Assembly (NCBI GenBank): GCA_001600875.1
Contig: BCLD01000021.1
Coordinates: forward strand, 68,786 to 130,456
DNA: 61,671 bases
Direction of reading: 5' to 3'
Source: Solicoccozyma terricola
Lineage: Eukaryota; Basidiomycota; Tremellomycetes; Filobasidiales; Piskurozymaceae
The translations under genes and the position numbers were made by a program. The notes under the pieces are model-generated. The model was given only the letters and a program-made list of their open reading frames with translations, was not told the DNA's origin and did not search any database. Position 1 is the stretch's first letter; every line of letters starts with the position of its first letter. Positions 1 through 12,228 of the stretch are shown here, one piece after another.

Positions 1-984
1 CGTTCGACCATTACAGTCGACTCCATCGGACTAGCTATCCAAGTCGCTCTACTCCAACACTAGTCTATTATATCGCCGGCGTATCAAGGCAAGGTCTGAA
101 ACCAACATTCGCAGGACCACGCATATTAGTCAGAGCCGATCCGACGAGAGTTACTTAGGTCGACATTGTCGACTAGGGGTACTACCCATCGGATAGGATC
201 AGCACACGACACAGAGCATCCTATAGGCGCGCATGTTTCGGCAGTACAAATTCGCGAGGGGCATGGTGTGGATGGATAGTCTAGGAGGAATGTTAGGCAA
301 GCACTGTGATATCCGCATGTAAGAAAGCGAGCCCGTTCCTTGCTTCGTTACAAAACTCCGACCTGTCACGACTGAAGATGCCTCCAAAGAGAACATGTCA
401 GCTGCTTTCACAATCATTACCCCAGCATTGGCCCCACATTTTTGAATAACTCTGCATCTGTCTCTACATGCGCGATTTAGAGCTGCCTTTGCCAAGTTGG
501 AGAAGTTTGTGCATCACGCTGAACGCCACCCCTTGCCATGCGTGGCTATGCTTGTCATGTGTCAAGCAGATGTTGCAGAAGACATTGGGAAATCATAGAC
601 CCTATAACCCTGGTCCGTCTCCCATAGAATGTATTTGAAATTAATTCGCCAATTGATGGCGGCCAAGGGTTCAGAGTATCGTCTCAGGGAAGGCTTTCCT
701 TTTCGTAGAATTCGACGCAAGCCACAGTGACGCTGGCACCCGCAATCATCCGCCAACCCCTGAGTGGCTGTGTCACGAAAAGCCATCTCGTACCTGCAGC
801 TTGAATAGTGATTGTCCACATACACCAAGAATGCCCCTGGATCCGCTGTTCAACGCCTGTTTCCATAAAAATGCCACTGAACAGGAATCGGACGGCAGCT
901 TTCAATGGGCATAAAGAGGTACACTCTCCCCTTCGCATCCATCCCCCTGACTTCAATCACACCACGTAAATAATCCAAACAGCC
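1..984. other. Left edge, no supported gene
   Basis: I found no reading frame here with recognisable protein features on either strand. The open frames are short and overlap one another antisense. The last 100 bases or so are the presumed promoter and 5' leader of the gene that starts at 985. Confidence 0.5.
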
Positions 985-2784
985 ATGTCAGTAGTACTCA
1001 TCGACACCGTTAAGAAATACGCACCCTCTGTCAAGTTTCATTCCAACGAGAAGTTTTTCCCCTGCTCCATCGAGCATCTCCTCCAAGGGAGTACGCTGAA
1101 CTATAGACCATGGCGACAAGCACAGCAAATAGATGGTCAACACACCTCAACTCCAGCCTTGACTACCTTCAACGGCTGGTTGTACATGGTCTATACAGAC
1201 GCCCATAACTCTGACATTTGGGTGACTCGTTCGCAGAACGGCACGTCGTGGCAAGACACTCGAAAGATTGACGGTCAGCATACCAGCATTCCGGCAATCG
1301 TTGCTTTCAATGGAATCCTCTGGATGGTCTACTCCGATTCCAACAGCGCCCAGCTATGGGTCAGCGGCTCTCTGGATGGTCTGACTTGGCAGCAAGCCCG
1401 ACAGATCCCCGGCCAAGGCACTTCCGTGCCTGCTCTTGCCGTGTTTACAGACAAGATCTTCATGGTTTACACCGACAGTAACAACTCAAGGATTTGGTGG
1501 ACGACCTCGACTAACGGTTGGGATTGGTCCCCAGCTCAACTTGTGCCAGGCCAGTTCACTTCTATTCCCGCACTCACAGTGTTGAACACGAAATTGGTCA
1601 TGGCATACACCGATTCGAACAGCTCTCAACTATGGACGACGTACTATACGGTGGAAAGCGGTTGGGCTGCCGCGACAAAGATCGAAGGTCAGAACACCTC
1701 GGTTCCAGCGCTCACGACTATCGACGAATGGATCATTATGTGTTATAGTGGAGCTCACGATTCCCAGTTCTGGTCGACCCGCTCGAAAGATGGTGTTACC
1801 TGGCAAGACACCTTTATGATCGACGGACAGCATGGTTCTATACCGGCGCTTTCTGTTTTGGGCGACACAGTCTGGATGGTCTATACCGATGCCCATTCCA
1901 GCCAACTCTGGGTGACGTCGTCTCTTCGTGGCGACATTGCTCCTGCTCCGCCGATAACAAATCCTACCCAACAAGCCTTGCAAGCAACCTCTCCGAATCC
2001 CGGCCATTGGGTAGAAGTAAATTCTTCGCAATGGACTGGCGAAGCTATTCCCAACGCCCCGATGTATTACGCCGTTCAAGAAGGCCCGGACGAGGTGTTC
2101 ATCCATTACATCTTCCTGTACGCTTACCAAGGAGGGCAAACAGTCACAGCGGAGCGCTCTGGGACCGAGTTCAACTGTATCATCAGTCCCATCGGGACAC
2201 ATCAAGGGGACATTGAACGCTATCAAGTCAGCCTCGCAAAGTTACCCAACAACGAATTCTTCTTCATTAGCGCGACCTTTGAAGCGCACGGTAATAAGCA
2301 AGAGTACACCAAGAGCCAGATCGCTTGGGAGAATGACACGCATGCTATCGTCAGCGTTGGCTTGAATGGACACGGGGTTTACAACCAACTCAAGTCGGGG
2401 AATCCAGCGGTCGACGACGAGCAGAAAGGAGCAGTCCTTATCGGAGATTTCTTCGGGGATCTAGAGGACAAGGTCAATGACTGGTGGCGACCATACTCTC
2501 AGGGAAGCGATTTCAGACTCCTGGGTCTCAACTCAATTCAGCAGCGTACTCCTATCTCCGACCAGGTTTGGGCTGCATACTGCGGCCGTTTGGGAGCTTC
2601 TCAATCCGTCGGCATGACCAGCGCGACCTACTTCAACGGCTCGAATCTTTCGTCGCTGGATTGGAGCTTCGTCGTAGGGGTATGGAGTGCAGGATCGGCC
2701 TTTGGTTTGATTCCGGATTGGTTGCGTGTTGCAGATGGTCCCTACGGCCCTGGTGCCAGGGATTGGTGCTATCCCCTAAATTGA
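985..2784 (+). CDS. Vps62-like protein with an inserted sialidase-type beta-propeller
   Basis: One uninterrupted 599-codon frame, unusual in a window where most genes have many introns. Residues about 8-40 (YAPSVKFHSNEKFFPCSIE) match the opening of Vps62/DUF946-type proteins. Residues about 42-325 are six near-identical repeats of roughly 47 residues, each with the pattern 'I-GQ-TS-PAL..FN..LWMVYTD..S..LWV..S.DG..W', read as blades of a beta-propeller. After about residue 345 the Vps62-like part resumes: an YYAVQEG strand, HQGDIERYQV, and an AIVSVGLNGHGVY motif of the kind these proteins carry. No signal peptide is visible. The function is unknown; the propeller suggests glycan or protein binding. 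Lack of introns and the repeat style are compatible with lateral acquisition, which is inference. Confidence 0.75.
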   Translation: MSVVLIDTVKKYAPSVKFHSNEKFFPCSIEHLLQGSTLNYRPWRQAQQIDGQHTSTPALTTFNGWLYMVYTDAHNSDIWVTRSQNGTSWQDTRKIDGQHTSIPAIVAFNGILWMVYSDSNSAQLWVSGSLDGLTWQQARQIPGQGTSVPALAVFTDKIFMVYTDSNNSRIWWTTSTNGWDWSPAQLVPGQFTSIPALTVLNTKLVMAYTDSNSSQLWTTYYTVESGWAAATKIEGQNTSVPALTTIDEWIIMCYSGAHDSQFWSTRSKDGVTWQDTFMIDGQHGSIPALSVLGDTVWMVYTDAHSSQLWVTSSLRGDIAPAPPITNPTQQALQATSPNPGHWVEVNSSQWTGEAIPNAPMYYAVQEGPDEVFIHYIFLYAYQGGQTVTAERSGTEFNCIISPIGTHQGDIERYQVSLAKLPNNEFFFISATFEAHGNKQEYTKSQIAWENDTHAIVSVGLNGHGVYNQLKSGNPAVDDEQKGAVLIGDFFGDLEDKVNDWWRPYSQGSDFRLLGLNSIQQRTPISDQVWAAYCGRLGASQSVGMTSATYFNGSNLSSLDWSFVVGVWSAGSAFGLIPDWLRVADGPYGPGARDWCYPLN

Positions 2785-3060
2785 ATATTAGGAGAATATG
2801 TTCGATTGGCAGCACGGGTTTTGAGAGTGACATAAAATAGGGTGACGAAGAGGAAGGATACGGGAATCGAGATAGGAATGTTATTATATGTATGGCAGTT
2901 TAAAATATAACGTGAACCCCTAACCCCTAAGGCTGGTGGAACCCGTTAGATGACGCCAAACCTGCTATTGATGATGCTGAAGAGAGAATAGTTTTGAATA
3001 TCAGCACACTTCACATGTCTAGGTTTATCATGACAACGTGGGTGTCCATCTCAACTCTAC
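2785..3060. other. 3' flank of the propeller gene with two CCCCTAA units
   Basis: AT-rich 3' flank. At about 2915-2930 it contains two adjacent CCCCTAA units, telomere-like but too few to be called an array. No gene is visible. Confidence 0.4.
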
Positions 3061-3065
3061 TCCTT

Positions 3066-3420
3066 TCACCACCAAATGGGCTCTGTGGGACGAATTAGAC
3101 ATATGGCGGTCTTATTGCACCCGGTCCGGATTGATTCCAATGCAGGAAGACAAGTCACCATGTTGATGGAAGAAAACAAAATGCCTCCAGCTCTTGGGAT
3201 CAAGGAAGATGACGAAAGGCTCAAGAAGTCGCTATATCGTCTAAAGCAGTCCGGACGAACTTCGGGATGGATCGAGATGGGAGACAAACTGGGCAAAGCT
3301 CGGATTCGAACTGCTATCCGACTGGGGTCTCTATGTACAACCAAGGGATAAAGGAATGGCCTAATCATGATCCTGGTCTATGTTGACAACTTCAGCTACA
3401 AGGTTTGCTGGAGAAGCTGT
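3066..3420 (+). pseudogene. Ty1/copia reverse transcriptase remnant
   Basis: A decayed piece of copia-type pol. In one frame it reads LKKSLYRLKQSGRTSGW, the degenerate form of the copia motif A-YGLKQSGR-W. About 150 bases further on, in another frame, it reads NGLIMILVYVDNFS, the degenerate form of the ILVYVDD catalytic motif, with the second aspartate replaced by Asn. The spacing fits the family, so at least one frameshift and one active-site change separate it from a working enzyme. No LTR is seen beside it. It lies just left of the GAL-type cluster. Confidence 0.7.
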
Positions 3421-3697
3421 CGGAGATGAGCGAAGTTGTGTGCTAATCCTGGCCATGAAGATTACGGGCAATGTAAAGAAAAGCCCCCTCAATCCTCTCT
3501 CGCGGTGGGCTTGAACCCGATTTCAGTCCCGTGCCCTAAATAAAGGGAACCTCCCAGGTCACAGGGCTTCACAGGCGGAGGATCTACGGCAAACGATGGA
3601 AAGGCTGCCCCACAGCCAGATTGAGTATCATACTTCAACCCTGAGTACTCTTCCTCACCACAGTATACATTACCAAACAGACCTACGTTACAAAGCA

Positions 3698-6376
3698 ATG
3701 AGCAACAATGCTTCTCACAGGTCCTGCGACCTGTGTCGCAAAAGAAAGGTCTGTCTATCGAGCAAATGTTCAACGCAAGTGAGACATGGTTACTGAGTAA
3801 ACCCAGTCTGCCACCACCAGGTCAAGTGCTTGCCACTATCTGACGAGGTCGATGTGTCAACTCACCCAACTTTGAATAAAGGAGAGCCACCCTGCAAAGG
3901 GTGCTTTAATCTAAGAGCTTTTTGTGCATACACTTACGTCCCGGGGAAATCAGGTCGTCCGAGCATGTAAGGAGACGCGGCCTCCATTTCTATCATGAAT
4001 GTTTGGCTCAATCTAGTTGCTCCTCAATCCGTTTAGATATGCCGGACATGGTTTTCCGGGGAGTAGTGCTCAATCACCAGATTTTCGAAATCGCCGATCC
4101 GCTACACCGAAACACGGGTCACCAAGTCGCACCAGAGACAGGTCAGCACAAACTTTTGACTCGAGGCCTCGTTCTTCGGTATCCCCAACAAGAAATCCTT
4201 CATCTTCCTTGTCTAACCTACCTTTGAGGCTTTTCGACGTCGATGATAATTATGGCTACTCAGCCTTCACGGATTTCTCGACCAATGCAAACCCTCCTGC
4301 TGGCCAACCTCGCGAGCGGTACACCAGCAACGCAGATGTCCTATCGACATTGCCAGATCTGGCATCATTCTATCCGTCGTTCCCCAATGATACTGCAGCC
4401 TCCCCCGGCGCTCCTATGGTCCCTGTTGAACCTCGAACTTTGTCGCTTCACGAAACTTCAAGTAGCAATCCATGGCCCTTGGCAGAGTCAGCCAACAACA
4501 AAACGAACTGGATACCACCCGTGATCGAGGGCACAGAAGGCAAGTCTCGAAATGCATCTGCAACATCTTCTCACAGTGGGGAGACAAAGTTTGCAAAGTT
4601 CTATGCAGCTCTCGAACCACCCCAATTGGATATTGAAGACGTTGCGCCTTGGTCAACCATCAGCTTCTTCATGTCGCTTTATCTAAAGTTGATGCACTCC
4701 CTATTCCCTGTGGTCCACAAACCAACATTCTTCAAGGATCTGGCGCTCAGAAGAGACAAAAAAGACAAGCACTTTAGAGCGTTCTTGTTGGGACTTGGTT
4801 CGTGATTTGACGAACTGTCTGTCCATGCAAAACCGCTAACCCAATGCTCTTTGCCTCCAGTCTCGTACACCATCGGACAATCTCCTCTACAACGACTTCT
4901 GTCAGAATTTGATCGACCCGAATTAGAACGGCTTCACAGAGATTGTCACAGGGCGAGTATGCTCCTCCTCAACGGAAGTTATCGAAATCCTTCGTTAATT
5001 CAAGTGGGGGCAATGATGGCGTGAGCAATATACCTCGATGATGCGAAGCCATTTCCGCCTGTGACTGACCGTGATTGGTGGAACTTAGTGGCTATTACTA
5101 TTGCGCTTCCGCTGGACTCACAATCAAAGCCGCAACACTTCTCTCTGAAACGTGCCAACTTATCCATATGCTCCATTATCATGCTGATACCATCCCTGGC
5201 GGCGAGAACGTGGATTATCTGGAGGTAGAATTGCGTACAAGAGTTTTCTGGTTAGTCTACTGCGTGGATATGTAAGTGATAGCTGTGTGTGTGCTATTCC
5301 CCGTCAAGGGATATTGACATTTGTGCACGCCAATCTTTCAGCACTGAAGCCTCTGCTGGTCAACCGATTCATCTGCAACAATACGAAGGATTACCTCGCT
5401 TGCCTCTGGAGGTAGATGACGAATACATCACTAAAAGGGGATGTTTTGGTCAACCTCCTGAACGAGTTTCGCTCATGGCAGGATTTGCGCAGACTATGGC
5501 AATATGGCCAGTCCTGTCTGACTGCTTGGTACGACATCGTACAGTAAAAAGTCGAGGCGGTAGAGAATCTTTATCATTAGCAGAACAAGGAGAGGCACAC
5601 GCATGGATAACTCAAGCGCATCAAAAACTCAAACGGATGATGGCACACTTACCACCAGAGCTGAAACAAAGTAATCAAACGTTCTCGACAGATGATGAAG
5701 AGGTTATGGGGTTTCAGATGCATACTGCCAACATCTTAGTCTCGTATGCTCTGGTCGTGTTTGCGTTGGTAAGGTGCCGATCCCCAATGTCAAGTTGTAC
5801 TCTCCAGATGCTGACAACCTTTGGGTTTCTGTCCATTGTAGTCTGACTATCAAATGGAGATTCAACCCAACCATAGGACCGCTCTGGAGGATAGAAACGT
5901 GGTCAACAGAGAGATACAGGAGACGTTATCAAAGTGAGTCTGCCTCGACTCCACATGATCCGATGCTGTCCTTACTAACCACTTGTGGAACTAAAGGATT
6001 CCATTGGAAAGCTTAGCTGCCAACGGAGAAAGTATGGTGAGTTGATCGGGGCTTGCCTCTGTTTCCCTGGATACTAGATGAGCTGCTTACATCTTGTCGT
6101 CCACAGCGAAGTAAGGTCTTCAGGATCTTAGCAGCGCTTCTGATACAAACCGAGGGGTCCGATGCGATGATACAATCTTTGTCCAATTGGTGGAATATTG
6201 TAAGTCAAGGGTGGAGACCTTTCAAATGCAAACTGAACCGACTTTTCGTGGTCACTGGTTCGCTCTGGTAGTACTCAATGATTCAGTTCGTGCAGTTTGT
6301 TCCCATGGAGTTTGGTAAATCGACGATAGGATTCGGAAGTCGAGAAGGAAGCCCATCTGCTCATGGTGGATTCTGA
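3698..6376 (+). CDS. Zn2Cys6 transcription factor with fungal-specific regulatory domain
   Basis: Nuclear DNA-binding regulator. The first exon starts at ATG 3698 and encodes SHRSCDLCRKRK; after an intron the zinc cluster resumes as VKC, then PPCKGC and a final C, giving the six-cysteine binuclear cluster. The second half of the gene (about 4700-5770, several exons) shows the fungal_trans middle-homology region: PWSTISFFMSLYLKLMHSLFPVVHKPTFF, later RVFWLVYCVDM and GLPRLPLEVDDEYI. The frame ends ...SAHGGF-stop at 6374-6376. At least seven introns are needed, so exon borders are approximate. It is convergent with the neighbouring alpha-galactosidase gene and is the only regulator in the cluster, so it is the natural candidate activator. 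That role is inferred from position; it is not a recognisable Gal4 orthologue. Confidence 0.85.
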
Positions 6377-6412
6377 TTGTCTGGAGGTACTCTTTGCTAT
6401 ATACTAATACAT

Positions 6413-8869
6413 TCACTTCGACAACCCGCTCTCCTCTATAAAAATGACCTTGCTTTGATAATCACCCTTCCATGGCAACCGCAAACCTTCGCTCATCAAA
6501 GTATCTCCCCTGCATTCACCTTGGCTCGAGACATACGTTGCCTCAGGTCTTAAACCTCCCAGGCGCACTGCCGGGACAGAAACGTTGATCTTGTTGTAAA
6601 CCTGGAACGCAAACAGTACAGCTTTTGACGAGTCTTTGTTCACATAGAGAAATGCTGGCCAATTGGAATCCTCGGGACGACATAAACGGTATAGATCTCC
6701 TTCGATGATGTAAGGGGATATTTTCTCGCTGAGCTCGATAAGTGAAGGTATTTCTTTGCGCTCCTCCTCCGTGAAGATGCTTGGGTCTAATTCGAACCCA
6801 AAAGAGCCACACATCATTGCGACATGTGCACGGAACTTGAGGGGAGTCACACGATCGGTTTGATGATTGGGTGAAGCAGAGACATGTCCGCTCATAGAAG
6901 ATGCTGGGTAGACGAGGCTGGTTCCGGTTTGTATATGTAGCCTTTCCACTGGATCCGTACAGTCACTTGTCCAGCTTCCAGGCCAATAGTGTAATAAACC
7001 TGGATCAAAGCGACCTCCTCCGCTAGCGCATCCTTCCCATAGGACATCGGGGAAGGTGGCTGTAAGAGTATCCACAACGCGATAGAGACCAAGAATGTAC
7101 GCATGACCGGCAGATGGTGTAGGAAGTTGTTCGATCGCTTTATTGTGGTCCCACTTGATATAGGCGATTGCTGTTCTCGAGAGGATGCTAGAGATGACCT
7201 TTATGATGTGATCTTGAACTTCTCTCAACGACAAATTGAGTATATATTGATTTCTTTGTTGAATTCGAGGGTATTCCTTCCCATTTGCGCCAGCGTGAAG
7301 AATCCATTCGGGATGTGCCTCATAGACTTCGCTTTGAGGGTTGCAATGCTCAGGCTCGACCCAAAGACCAAACTTCATAGAGCGACCGTCGCTTCTCTTC
7401 AGCGAGTTAATTCTCTTGACCAAAGCGTCCAATCCTCCTTTGATCTTGGATGTATTGACTTGCCAGTCTCCTAGACCAGCGTTGTCACTGTTTCGTGGAT
7501 GTTTATTCCCGAACCAGCCGTCATCTAGGACCAGCTGTTATACGTATAGGCAGGCAGAGGTAAGCGGCATGTTACTCCTGTTACTCCATAGGGACTTTGG
7601 AGAATTCAACCAACTCACCATTTGGCAGCCCAATGCGCTCGCCTGAGCTGCAATGTCATAGATTTTCTTCTCGTCAAAATCAAAGTATGTGGCTTCCCAG
7701 TTGTTGATCAGTACCGGTCTCGGCTTATGAGTCCAGCTCGACCTCGAAAGGTGATTGCGATAGAGTCTATGAAAAGACCTCGACATGCCTCCCAGGCCCG
7801 TGTTGGAGTACACAGCGACCGCTTCTGGTGTGGTGAAGGTTGCCTCTCGTTTGAGCGTCCAACTGAATTGGGAAGGATTGAGACCGATTTGAACCCTATC
7901 GATACCAGTGCTACCCCGCTCGATTGATGCCAAGAAAGATCCAGAATAGACAAGACTGATACCATAAGCCTCCCCCGACCTTTCGGTCGTAGTTGGAGAT
8001 ACAATGCCAATGAATGGGTTGTGAAGGTGACTCGAGAAGCCGGTCAATGATTGGAAGCTGTGAGTAGTGCAAGGCGAGGTATTGAGAGCTTGAACAAGAA
8101 AGACTTTATGACGATGGAACCTCACCCTTGAAATCCTGAATCGACCTTCCTTCTGATGGTTTGAGTCTCCCGCGCCCAATCACCACTAAGTTGAATCATC
8201 TCTCTGCCCTCTGCGGAGTTGCCCAGATCTACACTGAAGCTCATCGCAGACTCGATGACGACTTCTCTTGAACTATGATTATCGATCGAAAAACTCCGAA
8301 CTATAGCATCATGCTCGGGAAATACGCAGTAAGAGAGTGTGGCTGACAACTCTGCTACCTTGTCCTGGAGATGAACGAGTAGAGTGGTGGCCGATGTAGG
8401 GTCGCCATAGCAAGCGGGTAATCCTGGAAGACCCTGTTTGCCTTCGATGATCTCGTACCGGTCGTACGTGAAAGCTGTAACTGTGGTACCGTCCCCGTGT
8501 CGTACACGAATGGCGGGTTGTCCAAAGTCGCCTCTTCCCATGTCAGGAAACTCTCGTTGCGCCCGACCGAAAGACGTAGGATTTCCTTGGAGCCATCCTC
8601 CATCCGGAATAGCAGGCACGGGAAGGATTTTGTTTGAGTTGGACAATCCACCATAGTGAGAGTGCACGAGGTCACCTCGATCGCTGACATAGAACGAGTA
8701 CGAAGAGGATTTGGTTTGAAGGTAAAAACAGTTGTTCTTGACGGTTACAGCAGCTAGGGTATGTCGATCTTAAGTTTGAGGAATCACAGGTTAGACAAAC
8801 TGGACAACTTGACTCACAAGGCGGCATGATGAGCAGTGCGTTGATGTTGTGATGTTGGTAAGGCCTCAC
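6413..8869 (-). CDS. Alpha-galactosidase, glycoside hydrolase family 36
   Basis: Hydrolyses terminal alpha-galactosyl residues from melibiose, raffinose and similar sugars. Four exons on the minus strand join to about 735 residues, the usual GH36 length. N-terminal domain: SYSFYVSDRGDLVHSHYG, with the beta-sandwich after it. Catalytic barrel: VLINNWEATYFDFDE, DDGWFG, GLWVEPE, then IKWDHN carrying the nucleophile Asp and WTSDCTDPVERL carrying the acid/base Asp; all are intact. No signal peptide is seen, so the enzyme is probably cytosolic, which would need the sugar to be imported first and fits the adjacent transporter. Two in-frame starts, 8869 and 8827, precede the first intron; I give the longer. 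It shares a divergent promoter (8870-9243) with the transporter. Confidence 0.93.
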
Positions 8870-9243
8870 AGCTGGAGCGCGAAGCTGTCCTTTTTCAGAA
8901 ATCTGTGGTGTGGTGGTCGGTCACTCCGTCGGCAAGATCTCGCAGAGCGGATGCAAGCTAAGCATTGAATAACCTCCAGAGGAAACCCGTTGAACCTTCC
9001 GATAGCGATCGGTAGGTTTCACGGAGGATTAAAAGGAGACTTCCCGCTACCCGAGACCCCTCGATAAACGCAATCATCTCCTCCTGTTTGCCTCCACCGG
9101 TTGAGCTATATTCCATGGGCCCCCAATTCAGCTATATTTATAGCGAAGAAATCAGAACTTGGAAAGTTTTTGGAAAGGAAAACCCCTTCTGCTTTCTCAA
9201 ACCTCATCACATTACCAATTTCAATCGACACTCGAATCAAGCC
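8870..9243. promoter_or_regulatory. Divergent promoter between alpha-galactosidase and sugar transporter
   Basis: Short shared upstream region. It holds CGG-TCACT-CCG at 8918-8928, an inverted CGG pair with 5-bp spacing of the kind bound by dimeric Zn2Cys6 factors. It also holds the palindromic stretch CGATAGCGATCG near 9000. That the cluster's own Zn2Cys6 protein binds here is inference. Confidence 0.4.
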
Positions 9244-11682
9244 ATGTCCAAACAGCCAATCGGGTCCAGCGACGTCCAATCTATCAGTGAGGTCGGCTAC
9301 GACAGTAAGAAGCAAGAAGAACTCTCCTACCACGAAGTCGTTGATGGCGAAAAGGGACCTATCGATACGAATCAACTCACCGACCACGATGGAGCGATCG
9401 CAGCAGAAATTGCTGAACAACAAATGACCTTTCGCGAAGCCATCAGGGACTATCCCGCAGCTGTCTTTTGGAGTTTCGCAATCTCCTTGTGTATCATCAT
9501 GGAAGGTTACGATACTGCGCTTCCAGTAAGTACTTGACATCTAATTGCATGCTGTCGCAGCTGATTCAATTCTGATCGACTCTCCATTAGGGAAACTTGA
9601 ATGGTATGCCAGCTTTCAGGCAGAAGTTTGGCAGATACGTAAACGCAATCGATGGATACCAGCTCACACCTGCTTGGCAATCTGGTCTCGGACAATGCTC
9701 TGGTATCGGATCAATCTTGTAAGTTCATGATCAATCTGTTGATTTTGCCGGCAAAAGGCGGAATGCTCAAAGCTTTCCAATGTCTCTCTCATCTAGGTCA
9801 ATCTTCGCTACTTCTTGGCTTCAACAAAGATACGGCTATCGAAGGATCATTCAAGGTGGACTCGTTGCTATGTTTTCCTTTATCTTTATCGTCTTCTTCG
9901 CTCAGAATATAGTCAGTAGAGTGTACTACTGTTTGGGTCATGTTCTACGCTGATGTCTACCCCGCTGTCCTTTCTTCAGATCATGCTAGCTATCGGATAT
10001 CATCTCTGCGGTTGGGCTTGGTAAGTCTCCTCCGATATCATAAAACGAAGAGATGTAATGCTTATCTCTCACACCACTCGGCAAATAGGGGAACTTTCCA
10101 AGCGAGTGCTGTATCTTACGCTAGTGAGATCACACCTGTAGCTTTGCGAGGTTACTTGACGGTAAGTTTACATTCTGCAAGGACCATTCGAGTTCAGGAT
10201 ACTTATTGAATGCCTCGCTCGTTTCACCTATGACCCTAGACATACGTGAACTTATGCTGGATCATCGGGCAATTTCTTGCTGCTGGAGTATTGAAAGCCA
10301 TGGCGACCAGGACAGACGAGTGGGCTTATCGAATTCCCTTCGCTATTCAATGGATTTGGCCCATTCCCTTGATTATCTTGATCAACTACGCACCCGAATC
10401 ACCTTGGTTTCTAGTTCGTGCTGGCAGACTTGAAGAAGCTGCAGCGTCCGTCGTGAGGATTCAAAAGAAGGGCTCAAAGGTGGATCCTAGAGACACCGTG
10501 GCAATGATGGTCCGAACCAATGAACACGAAAAGGAGGTGTCTGCCGGTGTCAGTTACCGTGACTGCTTCAAGGGTACTGATCTCCGGCGTACCGAGATTG
10601 CATGTGTCGCTTGGGCATCTCAGAACTTGGTCGGGTGAGTCTTTTGGGCCCCTTGACCTAGATATGTATCTGACCCTGCCGCGACTTGTCGTCCTTAGAC
10701 TCGGTTTCGCTGGTCAATTCGTCTACTTCCTAGAACAAGCTGGAGTTAGTGCAAGTAATTCATTCTCTTTCAACCTCGGATCCACAGCAATGGCGTTCAC
10801 TGGGACAATCCTATCCTGGTTCTTGATTAACCGATTTGGAAGGAGGACCTTGATGGTTACTGGTAGTTTTGGATTGAGCGCCTTGTAAGCAAGAGCACGC
10901 GCACTTAACTTAGAGTGAGAATAATACCAACTCTGTCTTGTTCCCTCTTAACAGGCTTGTCATCCTCGGCATTTTGACCATCCCTGCAAAACATTATTCT
11001 GGAGCAAAGTGGGCTCAAGCGGTTTTGATGTTGATCTGGGTCTTTTGCTTCGATCTTGCTGTCGGTCCTTTAGCCTACTGCATCGTTGGAGAGATGTCAG
11101 TCTAGAGCGCTTCACCTCGACTGTACTTTAAAGAGAACTAATCAGCTGTACTCTACCGTTCAGCTCGTCTACTCGTCTTCGAGGTTTGACTGTCGGCCTT
11201 GCTCGAAACGCCTATAACATCGTAAGTCTCCTGGTTTGTGTCAATGATGATAGGCTGGGAGCTAACAGCCATCTCCCGCCATTTGACAGACTGGTATTCC
11301 CATGGGTATCCTTCTGAGTTATCAGCTCAACCCAACCGGATGGAACTGGTCAGGCTACACTGGATTATTTTGGGCGGGAACTGGTTTGATGGTGTCTATC
11401 TGGTTCTTGTTCAGACTTCCTGAATGCAAGGGAAGAACCTACAGAGAATTGGGTGAGTCTTCACTCGTAATACATCGTCCGGGGACATATAACTTATTTC
11501 AAAGCTTGCAGATATCCTGTTCGAGCGAAAGGTTTCCGCCAGGAAGTTCGCTTCAACCCACATCGATGCTCACGAAGAGCACTAAGCCTGTCCATGAATT
11601 GAAAAACGACCCGATTCAAAATAGCGACAAGACACCGTTTCTCCACACTCACCCAGCCCTTCGAAACTTTCTTGACAAGTAA
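9244..11682 (+). CDS. MFS sugar transporter, maltose/alpha-glucoside permease type
   Basis: Plasma-membrane sugar:proton symporter of the sugar porter family, about 540-550 residues in some nine exons. The soluble N-terminus (about 65 residues, acidic) is followed by FREAIRDYPAAVFWSF, SLCIIMEGYDTALPGNLNG, typical of the maltose and general alpha-glucoside permeases rather than hexose carriers. Later motifs are PESPWFLVR after helix 6, a long loop, NRFGRRTL, and LPECKGRTYRELD near the end. The C-terminus is LRNFLDK-stop at 11682. Start 9244 is preferred because the upstream in-frame segment looks like 5' leader. Next to an intracellular-type alpha-galactosidase, the likely cargo is an alpha-galactoside such as melibiose or raffinose; this substrate is inferred from context. 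Confidence 0.88.
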
Positions 11683-12228
11683 CCAAAAGAAAAGAAAACA
11701 AGGCAAGGCAGGGGAGGAGGTTGCGAAAGAATTTGTACCATTTACTCTGTAATGTCTTGACTGGTGGCGGATGAAAAATGTCTTGCCTAACCAATGCTGC
11801 GAAATGAGATCAGAAATCAACCACAGTATACAAAGGCTGTGGTCTACCGTTCTGAGGGCCTTGAGCAAGTGAAACGGCGCCAGTGCGGTCTGTTGAATTA
11901 TAGATTCTCAGAACGGAATCAATGAATTGCGTCAAGACTCTTCGATTCAAGGGCGCTATTCCATTAACCCTCAAACGATGCGCAACAATGATTAATCGTT
12001 CGCAATGATGTACCGTTGGCAGTGTCACACATATCATTCCTCCTCCATATTATGTTAGCCAGGGTGATCTTACAGATCAGGTCGAATATACTCTAGCGCC
12101 CTTCGTACGAGCGTGGGCAACATGACAATAAGGTGGGTAAAACAGCTTGGTTTCGATGATTGAGAGGTCGAGAATGAAAGTCTATAAACGATTCGATAGT
12201 GCATGTGGTTTTACACCCTCAAAGAGTA
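11683..12228. other. Convergent intergenic region between transporter and GAL7
   Basis: The 3' flanks of two converging genes. I see no gene or repeat in it. Confidence 0.5.

Noticed and set aside
3490..3535. tRNA-Ser-like words (GGGTTCAAGCCC, ACTGAAATC) on the minus strand
   Set aside because: The B-box-like word is present, but no acceptor stem, D-arm or variable arm can be folded at proper spacing.
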